Assembly: GCA_964608025.1 (NCBI GenBank)
Contig: CAZSLO010000012.1
Location: 1-64,000, forward strand
Reading direction: 5' to 3'
Origin: CAZSLO01 sp964608025
GTDB lineage: Bacteria; Chloroflexota; Dehalococcoidia; Lucifugimonadales; CAJWER01
DNA length: 64,000 bases
Shown one piece after another: positions 14,589-23,192 of this stretch. Numbering within the stretch: position 1 is the first letter of the stretch; every line of letters begins with the position of its first letter. The notes beneath the pieces are model-generated. The model did not search any database and was not told the DNA's origin. It saw only the letters and a program-made list of their open reading frames with translations. The position numbers were made by a program, and so were the translations under genes.

Positions 14589-17491
14589 TTATTGTCGAGC
14601 CATTTCCGGATCTCTTCAGGCATTTCATACGTTTTGGGGGTTTTGAAATCCGAGATAGGAAGTGATGCAATAAATTCTTTGCCGTAGCCTCGGGAAGCTA
14701 CTCTACTATCTAGTATTACGAAAACACCTCGATCGCTCTTGGTACGGATGAGTCTGCCGAAGCCCTGGCGCAATCGGAGAATTGCTTGTGGAAGGGCATA
14801 TTCATTAAATGCACTCTCGTACTGCTCTGACCTCGCGGAAAATACGGGATCACTTGGTACCGAAAACGGTAATTTGGCTACTAATAACAATCGAAGGGAG
14901 TCCCCAGGAAGATCAACGCCTTCCCAAAATGAAGATGTTCCCAGCAACAATGATTTGGGATTATCTATGAATTTACGCAACAGTTGATATGGTGCACCAT
15001 TTATGCCTTGGGATAAGATTTCTATCCCATGGGCCTCCATGTTGTCTCTTATGGCCTTGGATGCATTCTGAAGCGATGAGTAGGAGGTAAAGAGTGCCAT
15101 TGTTGCACCTCCTGCTGCAATAGTCATATCCATAATAGCCTGCTCTATTGCGGCTTGATATTCCCAGGAATTCGGTGCTGGAAGGTCTTTGGGAACGCAA
15201 ACCAAGGCAGAATTTTCATAATCGAAGGGAGAACCCAGGAGTCGTTCTTTTGAATCTTTAAAACCAGTACGTTCAGATATATGTTTAAAATTGCCCTTTG
15301 TGCTGAGGGTAGCAGAGGTTAGAATCATAGATCGCCGTTGTGAATAGAGATGTTTCTCCAATTGATCTCCAACGTGAAGTGGGGCATTGTTAAGGAATAT
15401 TGTGGTGGATCGATTCGAGCGACTTAACCAGTAGATACCGTCGGATGCCGGGTCAGAAATAGCTTCTTGTAGGTGCTGCTTGAACACGCTAACACGCTCT
15501 CGAATGCTGTGTATTTCAATCAGAAGCGACTCATAGTCCAATATTCCTGAGTCAGATAGAGTTTCAAAGTTAGCGATAAGAGCAGATATGACCAAGTCAA
15601 GTTCAACTAGGGCAACGTCGGTTTTATCCCATTGAATCTCTATTAAGGACCATTCAGGTTGAACCCGAGTGCCAGTAGTTATAGGCATTTCATAGGCAAA
15701 GCCAGAATGGGTATTGTCTCTCGGTCCCATAAAACCCTCAATAGCGCCAAACATTGTTGCGGTCGCCTCTCGTACTTTGGGTAGAATAGAGATTATTCTT
15801 TGGGAGACTTCGTTTAAAGATTTGCGTCGTGTTTGAGCTAGGGAGGATATCCGTAGTGAAGGAGTCAATTTATTAAGTATGCCGTGCTCTCCGTCCAATA
15901 AATTTATAGCCTCACTGATTTCAGCATAGCTGGTTTGGAATCCTAGATGATTGGTAGCAACGTCTTCTAAGTGTTGGGCCTCGTCAACGATTAGGACATC
16001 ATGCTCAGGGATGATAGCCTTACCCGCAGTAATGTCAGTAATCAATAACGCGTGGTTTACTATGATCAGATGCGCTGCTGCCGCACGATCTCTGGCAGCG
16101 CGTAAGAAGCATGTCCCGTCGATTCCAGTACATTCTGAAGCACCTTGAGCGGAAACTTTCTCCCAAGATTCTAAACCTCGTCTAGCGAGATTCAATTCGC
16201 TTTTGTCACCTGCTGCAGTGGTTTTTGTCCAAACTAGCAATTTCGATAGCATCCGTGCCTCATCGACAGAAATGGTTTCATTGGAACGAAGATGGGACCA
16301 TCTCTTGAGGCACAGGTAATTGTTCCGGCCTTTTAATTGGCTGTATTTAAAATCACTAATCGAGACATCCGGTACATCTCTTAGAGAGGCTATTAAAGCT
16401 GGTAAATCTTTATTAATAAGTTGTTCTTGTAGATTGATCGTGTTGGTTGATACGACTACTCGGCGGTTATTCTTCAGGGCGTATAGGATAACGGGAAGAA
16501 GATACGCCATAGATTTCCCAACACCTGTTCCTGCCTCTACGATCAAGTGGGTACTTTCGTTAATAGCCTCGGTGACGGTTTTAGCCATCTCTATTTGCTC
16601 AACGCGTTCTTCGAAGTTGGCCATAGATTTCGATATAGGTCCACCTTCGCTCAATAGTGATACCACATGGTCTATATCCACTGACTGAGTAGTATTGTTG
16701 GGCTTTAGCACGGGTTGATGTTTTAACTTATTTCTAAGTTCTGACACATCAATCCCGGTAAAATTCATCGGAGGCCAGTGATTGAGTTTCGAACCTGGTT
16801 CACGAGGTGTGGTGCCGGCATACTCAGACTGGAGATGTGCCACCAATTTTCCGAGGATGAATGAAAGTATCCAAGAAGAACGGATCCCGAGAAGCTGCAT
16901 TTCCATAAGTGTATATATATCGAGTGATTCCATATGGTCGACTAGTTCGCAAAATAAACGACTGGTTACAGTCGCATCTTCCAGCGCTCTGTGGGCGCGT
17001 TGTTGAGGTATGTTGAATGAGGAGGCTAACTTCTGCAGCGAGTACTCTGTACTTAATGGGCTAAGAACGTATGCTAGGTCCCATGTGTCTGTTTTTGGAT
17101 TGCTGATTTCGAAGTCCTGAGCGGATAAAAAACCGAGATCGAAGTTTATGTTATGGCCTACGATTGGCAGGTCACCTATGAAGTCCTCTAGACTACCAGC
17201 GATACTGCTGAATAGAGGAGCGGTTTCGACCTCTTTTTGGGTGATTCCAGTAAACCGTCTTGTAAAAGAGCCCAGCTTCCGCTGTGGGTTAATTAGGGAT
17301 TGGAATGTGTCCGAAATAGCTCTACCCTTGAACTTGACAGCACCTATTTCAATAATTGTGTCTGATTCAGAGGAGAGACCTGTAGTTTCTACGTCTATTG
17401 ACACCCATTCTTCTTCGAACGGATGAACACCGTTTTGCGCAGAGGATTGAGTGTCAATTGTTGGAAAAGAGGGCTGAGGTCGGCTAGTCAC
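14585..17491 (-). CDS. dinG: DinG-like exonuclease-helicase fusion
   Basis: A 968-residue fusion. Residues about 28-175 form a DEDD-type exonuclease (SIDVETTGL with Asp33/Glu35, GHNINFDLGFL, HRALEDATVT). Residues about 280-960 form an XPD/DinG superfamily 2 helicase with Walker A VEAGTGVGKS (about 318-327), DEAQ box IVDEAQHLED (about 501-510) and the C-terminal motif VI RQGFGRLIRTKSDRG. The iron-sulfur region keeps Cys394, Cys454 and Cys461, but the expected fourth cysteine is not apparent. It probably unwinds or degrades damaged DNA structures; the exact substrate is unknown. Confidence 0.9.
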   Translation of the reverse strand: MTSRPQPSFPTIDTQSSAQNGVHPFEEEWVSIDVETTGLSSESDTIIEIGAVKFKGRAISDTFQSLINPQRKLGSFTRRFTGITQKEVETAPLFSSIAGSLEDFIGDLPIVGHNINFDLGFLSAQDFEISNPKTDTWDLAYVLSPLSTEYSLQKLASSFNIPQQRAHRALEDATVTSRLFCELVDHMESLDIYTLMEMQLLGIRSSWILSFILGKLVAHLQSEYAGTTPREPGSKLNHWPPMNFTGIDVSELRNKLKHQPVLKPNNTTQSVDIDHVVSLLSEGGPISKSMANFEERVEQIEMAKTVTEAINESTHLIVEAGTGVGKSMAYLLPVILYALKNNRRVVVSTNTINLQEQLINKDLPALIASLRDVPDVSISDFKYSQLKGRNNYLCLKRWSHLRSNETISVDEARMLSKLLVWTKTTAAGDKSELNLARRGLESWEKVSAQGASECTGIDGTCFLRAARDRAAAAHLIIVNHALLITDITAGKAIIPEHDVLIVDEAQHLEDVATNHLGFQTSYAEISEAINLLDGEHGILNKLTPSLRISSLAQTRRKSLNEVSQRIISILPKVREATATMFGAIEGFMGPRDNTHSGFAYEMPITTGTRVQPEWSLIEIQWDKTDVALVELDLVISALIANFETLSDSGILDYESLLIEIHSIRERVSVFKQHLQEAISDPASDGIYWLSRSNRSTTIFLNNAPLHVGDQLEKHLYSQRRSMILTSATLSTKGNFKHISERTGFKDSKERLLGSPFDYENSALVCVPKDLPAPNSWEYQAAIEQAIMDMTIAAGGATMALFTSYSSLQNASKAIRDNMEAHGIEILSQGINGAPYQLLRKFIDNPKSLLLGTSSFWEGVDLPGDSLRLLLVAKLPFSVPSDPVFSARSEQYESAFNEYALPQAILRLRQGFGRLIRTKSDRGVFVILDSRVASRGYGKEFIASLPISDFKTPKTYEMPEEIRKWLDNK

Positions 17492-17622
17492 GATGTTGTT
17501 GGCAGATGAATACTAAGTATGTCATGAATAGGGTTTATAGAAATAGTATGAATCTTATCAAGTTACCGACATGAGATGATTGGAGGTGTGTACTGCAATT
17601 GTATTGTTCCAAAATCATATGG

Positions 17623-18045
17623 TCAAACAGATTTTTTTGCCAAAAATGGCAGGAGCCAACCAAAATTACCAACGAAAATCAAGGTGAGTATAGCTATGCT
17701 AATGTATGCTTGTCTTAGCAAGAATACTAGAGTGGAGCTTATGCCAATACCAAAAATTACAGCACTGATACTGAATGCCATATTTTGGCTACCTAGGCCG
17801 GCCCCAGGGAACTCATTTATACTCATAGAATAGAGAAGTCCCGCTATCCCACCCACCAAGATACATAGAGGATAAGAGACAACTACTAGCCCCATAGTAA
17901 TGTATATTGGTGGCACCCGATCAATAAATGTTTTGAAGCTAGGCGTTGGGTTTTTTGCCAATAAAAAAATAGTGAATGGAACCACCGAGAGGGTGGCAGA
18001 TGCCATGATTAGCCCGCTGAAAATCCCTGCAATTATGTAATTCAT
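17623..18045 (-). CDS. Small four-span membrane protein, unknown function
   Basis: No family is recognised. The 140-residue product begins MNYIIAGIFSG and shows about four hydrophobic segments (roughly residues 2-25, 47-70, 85-108 and 112-135) separated by short loops. ATG 18045 is chosen because it makes a perfect ATGA overlap with the ispE stop; a longer in-frame start lies inside ispE. The coupling suggests co-expression with ispE, ksgA and the AAC(3)-like gene, but gives no direct functional hint. Confidence 0.7.
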   Translation of the reverse strand: MNYIIAGIFSGLIMASATLSVVPFTIFLLAKNPTPSFKTFIDRVPPIYITMGLVVVSYPLCILVGGIAGLLYSMSINEFPGAGLGSQNMAFSISAVIFGIGISSTLVFLLRQAYISIAILTLIFVGNFGWLLPFLAKKSV

Positions 18046-18914
18046 GAAATAATTTGGGGCTGAACTGTAGGGACGAGGTACGCATTCCAATCAGGCGTTC
18101 GGTTTAGCAGCAGCTTTATTGCGGTACCGTACTCTTTGTTAGGAATCGGAGCATAAATAGACGGGCCACTGCCGGCAAGATGGATTTCTGTAACCCCGAG
18201 TTGGATAAGAGCATCCCAGTACTTGTGAAGATTCGGATACGCTTTCCGAGCGATTTGGTCAAAGGTATTAAATAGTAATTCTGATGGAACATCTCCGCCT
18301 CCTCGTATACGTGCCTCAAGCTTTCTTGTTAAAAAGCCCTTAGTATAATGGGAAGGCTGAATCATCGAATACATAGTTTTGGTCTTATTGGTTATATGAA
18401 TGTTGGGGCATATAAGGATGAACCATGTCGAATGTGCAGGCTGCAGCGCCCTGACTTGATCACCGTGTCCAGATACCATAGCTGTTCCGCCCTTGATGAA
18501 GAATGGAACATCCGAGCCTAATTTTACCGCTATTCTTATCAAATCTTCGTATGACATCTCTAGTTCCCATAAGCGGTTTAGACCGGACAGTACGGCAGCA
18601 GCATCGGCACTGCCTCCACCTAACCCAGCAGATATAGGGATTGATTTGTCTAGCTGGATTATAACTCCTTGGTGTTTTTGGGACTGCTCGGCCATGAGTT
18701 GTGCTGCCTTAACAGCAAGATTGCCGAATTCCGGCACTATGGGCATGTTGGTTTTCAGGCTAATATCGTTAGCGGTTGTCAGTTTGATTGTGTCGTGAAG
18801 CCCGACTGTTTGGAGGATACTGACTATCTCATGGTATCCATCTTGACGCTTGCCGAGAATCTCAACGGTCAGGTTAATTTTAGCGTGGGCCTTTAACTTG
18901 ATAGTTGAGGCCAA
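18042..18914 (-). CDS. ispE: 4-diphosphocytidyl-2-C-methyl-D-erythritol kinase
   Basis: IspE phosphorylates CDP-methylerythritol in the MEP isoprenoid pathway. The 290-residue GHMP kinase has the N-terminal substrate region KAHAKINLTVEILGKRQDGY, the ATP loop PISAGLGGGSADAAA (about 93-107) and the C-terminal motif HLAGSGPSIYAP. TTG at 18914 is the likely start and overlaps the end of the upstream AAC(3)-like gene by 22 bases. The stop overlaps the downstream membrane-protein start. It frequently neighbours ksgA in bacteria. Confidence 0.95.
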   Translation of the reverse strand: MASTIKLKAHAKINLTVEILGKRQDGYHEIVSILQTVGLHDTIKLTTANDISLKTNMPIVPEFGNLAVKAAQLMAEQSQKHQGVIIQLDKSIPISAGLGGGSADAAAVLSGLNRLWELEMSYEDLIRIAVKLGSDVPFFIKGGTAMVSGHGDQVRALQPAHSTWFILICPNIHITNKTKTMYSMIQPSHYTKGFLTRKLEARIRGGGDVPSELLFNTFDQIARKAYPNLHKYWDALIQLGVTEIHLAGSGPSIYAPIPNKEYGTAIKLLLNRTPDWNAYLVPTVQPQIIS

Positions 18915-19639
18915 TGATCTCTCCAGTATGGTTGGGGATTCTCTCCTGTTTCAATAACCATCTCATCAATAAATTGGCGAATTTGAAAAAGGCGACAATC
19001 GGCATCGCCAACATTACCCCGTACAACCGGCCCGATCGAGTCCCAATAATCCCCTACTACAGGTCTGAGAATAGCGTTGAAGGGTGCGGAGTAATCTTTT
19101 TCGAGACGTTGGTTCCAATGGATCACTTCAACTAGGTGAATGTAGGTACATGTATCGTAGCCTGTCCCGATCATTAATAGCTTACCTTTGCTATTGTAAG
19201 CGCGATGCATAGGTGAGTTAGATCCAAATGTGCGTCCCCATGGATCAAGATCCCAGGGAGAACGATTGCCTATAAAGCTCCTGTGGCCTGAAACAAAAGA
19301 TTCGGCATCTTTACCGCGACCTGTAACAGAGTGCGAGTAGTGGTCGGATCGAAACGTTCCTGGCATACGTCTAAAATATTCCGTTAGCCAGCCAACGGTA
19401 GAAGGGGTAATATAAAAATCCCATAGTTTATGACGTAGGGGCCTATCAATAAGATTAAAGGCTGGCATCAATATGAGCCCGGTGTTTCCTACGGCATCTT
19501 CCAATGCCTTAATGACGGTTTGAGGTCCGCCATTCACCTGGCCAAGACTCTTAAATGAGGAATGGATAAACAAAATATCACCAGGTAATACTCCTAGTTC
19601 AGTTAAATCTGCACTAATACTTTCTTTCGTATGTTCCAT
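18893..19639 (-). CDS. Aminoglycoside N(3)-acetyltransferase family protein
   Basis: AAC(3)/YokD-family enzymes transfer acetyl from acetyl-CoA to an amine, classically the 3-amino group of aminoglycosides. The 248-residue protein shows the family stretch LFIHSSFKSLGQVNGGPQT, GLILMPAFNL, STVGWLTEYFR and a variant of the conserved RSxHPxxS (RSDHYSHS). Downstream are GNRSPWDLDPWGRTFG and LLMIGTGYDTCTYIHLVE. ATG 19639 overlaps the ksgA stop (TAATG). The setting between ksgA and ispE is unusual; the real acceptor may be a cellular amine rather than a drug. Confidence 0.82.
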   Translation of the reverse strand: MEHTKESISADLTELGVLPGDILFIHSSFKSLGQVNGGPQTVIKALEDAVGNTGLILMPAFNLIDRPLRHKLWDFYITPSTVGWLTEYFRRMPGTFRSDHYSHSVTGRGKDAESFVSGHRSFIGNRSPWDLDPWGRTFGSNSPMHRAYNSKGKLLMIGTGYDTCTYIHLVEVIHWNQRLEKDYSAPFNAILRPVVGDYWDSIGPVVRGNVGDADCRLFQIRQFIDEMVIETGENPQPYWRDHWPQLSS

Positions 19640-20448
19640 TATTCTGAACTTAAAAAATTGCGCCACTGCGAATAGAGCTGTCCCCATTCATCAAGACTTA
19701 GTGTTTGGGCGCGGCGTGTGGGATCGATTTCTACTGCGCGAAGCCTTTCTACTGATTCTTCTGTAGAGATTTGTAGGCCGTTAGCGAGCGAGTTTTTCAG
19801 TTGTTTCCGGGGGGTACTGAATCCTGCACGAACGATTTCGAAAAAATCATTCGGGGATTCAAAGTCAATAGAAGGTTTTGGATATACGTTGATTTGGACA
19901 ACTGATGACCATACCTTTGGAGATGGCCTAAAGGCTCGAGGGGCTGCGTGGCAAATCAAAGTGGGCTTCCCATAAACTTGGGTGGATACAGAGATAAGTC
20001 CCATTTTCCCTGGCATAGCGACCATGGCCTTTCCTACTTCGCGTTGTACCATAATCACCATGCGGGTAGGTTTATGAGATGCTTCGAGGAAGCGGCGTAC
20101 TATTGGCGAGGCGGCGTAATAAGGTAGGTTGGCAACAATTTTGTACTCAGTCTTGGGGTCCACAAAAGAGTCAATAGGTATTTCTCTTGCGTCAGCATGG
20201 ATAATGCGGATATTTGGGTAAATATCCGCAAGTTTGGAGCATAGAGTTTTATCTAGTTCAATCGCAATCAAATCACCAGCAGATTGGGATAATAGTCCTG
20301 TTAGAAAGCCTCGGCCGGGTCCGATTTCCACAACCGTATCAATTTCCGAAAGCTCAGCAGCGGCAATGATACGCTTTCGTACACTTTGATCTACGAGAAA
20401 ATTTTGGCCTAGGGCCTTCTTGGGCCTAGAAAACTTGGTTGTGGTCAC
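19639..20448 (-). CDS. ksgA: 16S rRNA (A1518/A1519)-dimethyltransferase
   Basis: KsgA/RsmA dimethylates two adenines near the 3' end of 16S rRNA during 30S maturation. The 269-residue SAM-dependent enzyme has PKKALGQNFLVDQSV at the N-terminus, the SAM loop VVEIGPGRGFLTGLL (about 39-53), LIAIELDKTL, and the catalytic NLPYY (about 128-132). The start is GTG 20448. It heads a coupled chain with the AAC(3)-like gene, ispE and a membrane protein. Confidence 0.96.
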   Translation of the reverse strand: MTTTKFSRPKKALGQNFLVDQSVRKRIIAAAELSEIDTVVEIGPGRGFLTGLLSQSAGDLIAIELDKTLCSKLADIYPNIRIIHADAREIPIDSFVDPKTEYKIVANLPYYAASPIVRRFLEASHKPTRMVIMVQREVGKAMVAMPGKMGLISVSTQVYGKPTLICHAAPRAFRPSPKVWSSVVQINVYPKPSIDFESPNDFFEIVRAGFSTPRKQLKNSLANGLQISTEESVERLRAVEIDPTRRAQTLSLDEWGQLYSQWRNFLSSE

Positions 20449-20525
20449 TTGAGAGCGCTCCTAATAGTACTTTTCTCGGAAACGCCGTGATCGATTAAAC
20501 AGTGTAAATACATCCAATAAAAATA

Positions 20526-20795
20526 GGCCGTGCACCTCCAGTTCGATCTTCCCTCAAAGACTTACCATTTGGAGAGAGCTCAAATTAGGCTGGCCCACGG
20601 CACCCGGATTATACTGCTTACCGCTGCTTCCTTCCGGACCTGACGGGGTTCACAGGTTACCGCTGCGTGGGACCCAATTCTCAACACTACCTCACAAAGG
20701 CAGGGACATTGAAGGCAGTCCTCGTGGAGGAATTCAGCCTCGCTGGAGCGGATTGCGAGTTACAAGGCACCGCTATCTCCCCGCTTAGCACGGCC
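20526..20795 (-). ncRNA. ffs: Signal recognition particle RNA, large bacterial type
   Basis: On the minus strand the apical domain reads CAGGTCCGGAAGGAAGCAGC (complement of about 20611-20630), the universal SRP RNA signature bound by Ffh. The 5' part reads AGCGGTGCCTTGTAACTCGC followed by AATCCGCTCCAG, matching the Alu-like domain of the Bacillus-type RNA. The ends GGCCGTGC (20788-20795) and GCACGGCC (complement of 20526-20533) pair perfectly, defining a 270-nt RNA. A short U-rich stretch follows the 3' end. Confidence 0.94.
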
Positions 20796-20801
20796 GAATC
20801 C

Positions 20802-20830
20802 ATACTAGATTAGGGAAGTGAGGCTGTCAA
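20802..20830 (-). promoter_or_regulatory. Sigma-70-type promoter of the SRP RNA
   Basis: On the minus strand TTGACA (20825-20830) is separated by exactly 17 bases from TAGTAT (20802-20807). Six bases after that lies the predicted first base of the SRP RNA at 20795. The -35 is a perfect consensus and the -10 matches four of six. Spacing and distance to the RNA end support each other. Confidence 0.75.
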
Positions 20831-21008
20831 TCAAACGGGATTATTAACATTGGCACATAGTCTTGAGATAACCTCTTATTGGGAGGGGGAGGGTGGCTAA
20901 AAGGTAATAATTGGTTTTCGAGAAATAAAAATCGCCGTGTGTGTAACTATCGTAGGACCTTAAGCTATTAATAAGTGACTATCAACATTTTGGGAGATTG
21001 AATATCTC

Positions 21009-21374
21009 CTATTTTTTACGAAATATCTCCACTCCAGCGTAGTCTAAAATACTTCCTTTTATTGGAACCTCTGGTTTCTTGATAGACACTTTTACTGCAT
21101 CAACATCGTGAATTTCTAAAATTTCTTTCGCGATTACTTCCGCTAGATTCTCCAATAATTTTCGATTTGGACCTTCGATTACTTGTTTAGTAATACGGTA
21201 AAATTCTGAGTAACTAACCGTGTCTATCAAATTGTCTGATCTGCCTGCTGCACTTGTATCTTTATAGATCTCAATGTCTACTACGAATCTTTGGCCAACT
21301 TCTTGCTCAGCTGGGCGAGCACCGTGGTATCCGTAAAAGACCATGCCTTTCAATATAATCTTGTCTTTTAGCAA
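21009..21374 (-). CDS. folB: Dihydroneopterin aldolase
   Basis: FolB cleaves dihydroneopterin to 6-hydroxymethyl-dihydropterin in folate synthesis. The 121-residue protein has the family start KDKIILKGMVFYGYHGARP, the GQRFVVDIEIY strand, DTVSYSEFYRI and the C-terminal VSIKKPEVPIKGSILDYAGV. The TTG start follows an AAGGAG site, nine bases after the stop of the CitE-like gene, so they probably form a two-gene operon. Folate is relevant to sarcosine oxidase, which passes its methyl group to tetrahydrofolate; that link is inference. Confidence 0.93.
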   Translation of the reverse strand: MLKDKIILKGMVFYGYHGARPAEQEVGQRFVVDIEIYKDTSAAGRSDNLIDTVSYSEFYRITKQVIEGPNRKLLENLAEVIAKEILEIHDVDAVKVSIKKPEVPIKGSILDYAGVEIFRKK

Positions 21375-21383
21375 AAAATCTCC

Positions 21384-22256
21384 TTAACCTTGATTTATAC
21401 GTTCTACAAGATCAAGTACCCCTTGGGCACGCTTGACAATCGGTGTGTCTATCATGTTTCCATCAATCGATATGGCGCCTGTACCTTGGCGTTCTGCCAA
21501 TTCAAATGCCTCGACAATTCGACGGGCATTGTCGACGGCCTTGCTTGATGGACTAAAGCTCTCATTGATCACCTTGATTTGCAGGGGATGGATTGCAAAT
21601 CTACCCACGAATCCAAATTGTTTTGAGACCTCGTTCTCCTTGCGCAATCCTATCTCGTTTCGGAAACTGACATAAGGAGTGTCTAGGGGTGTCACGCCTG
21701 CAGCTTTTGCCGCTGTGCAAACGGCAGCACGAGCGTATGCGATCTCGTTTCCATCTTCAGTACGCTCAATGGCCATGTCATTTGCGAAATCCTCGGCCCC
21801 GAAAGCCACGGCTATTACACGATGGGAAGATGAACTTATTTCGTAAGCGTGGAGTATCGATTTGGCGGTTTCTATCCATGGGATGAGTCGGATGACACCT
21901 CTGTCGATACCCTTATCGATTTCTATTTTGTCGATTGCTTCAGACAATTCGTACATCTCTTTTGCCGAGTTTATCTTACCTATTGTTATTCCAAATATGC
22001 CTGGGATTATGAGTTCTGCGAGGTCTTTTTCTACTAGTCCTGAATTGATTGAGTTAACTCTTGGAATGATAGGGATACCAGTTTCTATAAGACGCGGTAA
22101 GAATGCTGATACTGTATCGCGTGCTGAGATCTTCTTATTGCAAGGCACGGAATCTTCGAGATCGGGTACTATTGCGTCTGGAACCTGACCAAGTGCCTTT
22201 TCGAGCATACGAGGATTATTTCCGGGCACGAATAGGAGGCTTCTCAGGACTATCAT
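21384..22256 (-). CDS. CitE-like HpcH/HpaI aldolase family protein (CoA-ester lyase)
   Basis: Members cleave or hydrolyse malyl-, citramalyl- or citryl-CoA type thioesters. The TIM-barrel protein starts RSLLFVPGNNPRMLEKAL, which is typical. It carries the metal-ligand stretch VPDLEDSV, PRVNSINSG, RLIPWIETA and the second acidic site AFGAEDFANDM. A C-terminal KQFGFVGRFAIHPLQI follows. ATG 22256 gives 290 aa; the frame is open further upstream but the extra residues are not family-like. The true CoA ester cannot be told. It diverges from cofE and precedes folB. Confidence 0.85.
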   Translation of the reverse strand: MIVLRSLLFVPGNNPRMLEKALGQVPDAIVPDLEDSVPCNKKISARDTVSAFLPRLIETGIPIIPRVNSINSGLVEKDLAELIIPGIFGITIGKINSAKEMYELSEAIDKIEIDKGIDRGVIRLIPWIETAKSILHAYEISSSSHRVIAVAFGAEDFANDMAIERTEDGNEIAYARAAVCTAAKAAGVTPLDTPYVSFRNEIGLRKENEVSKQFGFVGRFAIHPLQIKVINESFSPSSKAVDNARRIVEAFELAERQGTGAISIDGNMIDTPIVKRAQGVLDLVERINQG

Positions 22257-22380
22257 TGGATTTTGCACCTGCAGAGGATAAGGAGCAGTGGTCGAGTATA
22301 TCATGTGATGCCGAGACTGGCAGATGTGATTGTTGACACTCACAATACCCGGTGATTATATACGTGGGACAACTTCAATA

Positions 22381-23151
22381 TTGATCGTGATTACCCCGAG
22401 GATTGAGTTCATAGGTGTAACCGGACTTCCGGAGATTGAGCCTGGCGCTTGTGTTGGAAGGCTCGTTGCCGAAGCTTGTGAAGCTCAGGAAACCCCTCTT
22501 AGGCCTGGGGATCTGTTGGTTGTTACACAAAAGATAGTATCTAAGTCTGAGGGTAGGATAGCTAATCTTAGTGATGTGATCCCTTCTACATTCGCAAATG
22601 AATTTGCGAATCAGAGTGGACGAGATCCTAGGCTTATTGAAATCGTACTTCGTGAAAGCAAAAATATTGTTAGGGCCGATTCCGAAAGGGGCATTTTGAT
22701 CGTGGAAACCCGCCACGGCTTGATTTGTGCTAACGCAGGCGTGGATTCCTCCAATGTGTTGGGTGAGGAAATTGTAGCATTGCTACCTGAAGATCCAGAC
22801 CGTTCAGCCAGTGATATCCGGCGTGATCTTCTGAAAGCAACCGGAATAGACATACCGGTTATCATCTCTGACACTTTTGGCAGGCCATGGCGAGAGGGAC
22901 ATGTCAACTTTGCCATAGGAATGTCGGGGATTGAGCCGTTCAAAGATTATCGTGGATTGCCTGATAGCACTGGAGAACGGATGGCTGTTACGAATATCGC
23001 AGAGATCGATGAAATAGCCGCCGCTGCCGAACTCGTTATGGGTAAAGTGGATGGAATCCCGGCGGCGATATTGAGGGGCCATTCTTATAGGACTGGGCAC
23101 AGCGGCCATGCTCCATTATTAAGAGAACGCTCGATGGATCTTTTTCGGTAG
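22381..23151 (+). CDS. cofE: Coenzyme F420-0:L-glutamate ligase
   Basis: CofE adds gamma-linked glutamates to F420-0 in the last steps of F420 synthesis. Family motifs are GDLLVVTQKIVSKSEGRI (about residues 45-62), LRESKNIVR, TRHGLICANAGVDSSNV, VIISDTFGRPWREGHVNFAI and GMSGIEPFKDYRG. The start is uncertain: TTG 22381 has GGGA upstream, while GTG 22387 and TTG 22330 are also in frame. The presence of cofE implies that the organism makes F420. It is followed by a terminator-like hairpin. Confidence 0.92.
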   Translation: MIVITPRIEFIGVTGLPEIEPGACVGRLVAEACEAQETPLRPGDLLVVTQKIVSKSEGRIANLSDVIPSTFANEFANQSGRDPRLIEIVLRESKNIVRADSERGILIVETRHGLICANAGVDSSNVLGEEIVALLPEDPDRSASDIRRDLLKATGIDIPVIISDTFGRPWREGHVNFAIGMSGIEPFKDYRGLPDSTGERMAVTNIAEIDEIAAAAELVMGKVDGIPAAILRGHSYRTGHSGHAPLLRERSMDLFR

Positions 23152-23162
23152 ACTAGTGGGTT

Positions 23163-23192
23163 ACTGGTGCTGTTCATTCTTACAGCACCAGT
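23163..23192 (+). terminator. Hairpin downstream of cofE
   Basis: ACTGGTGCTGT (23163-23173) and ACAGCACCAGT (23182-23192) form a perfect 11-bp stem with an 8-base loop, 11 bases after the cofE stop. Only a short ATTTAGG follows, so the U-tract is weak. Position and stem quality make termination of cofE the simplest reading. Confidence 0.7.

Noticed and set aside
20993..21020. 6-bp hairpin followed by a T-run at the end of folB
   Set aside because: The T-run follows the stem on the plus strand, where no upstream gene is present; on the minus strand it overlaps the folB stop and has no U-tract.
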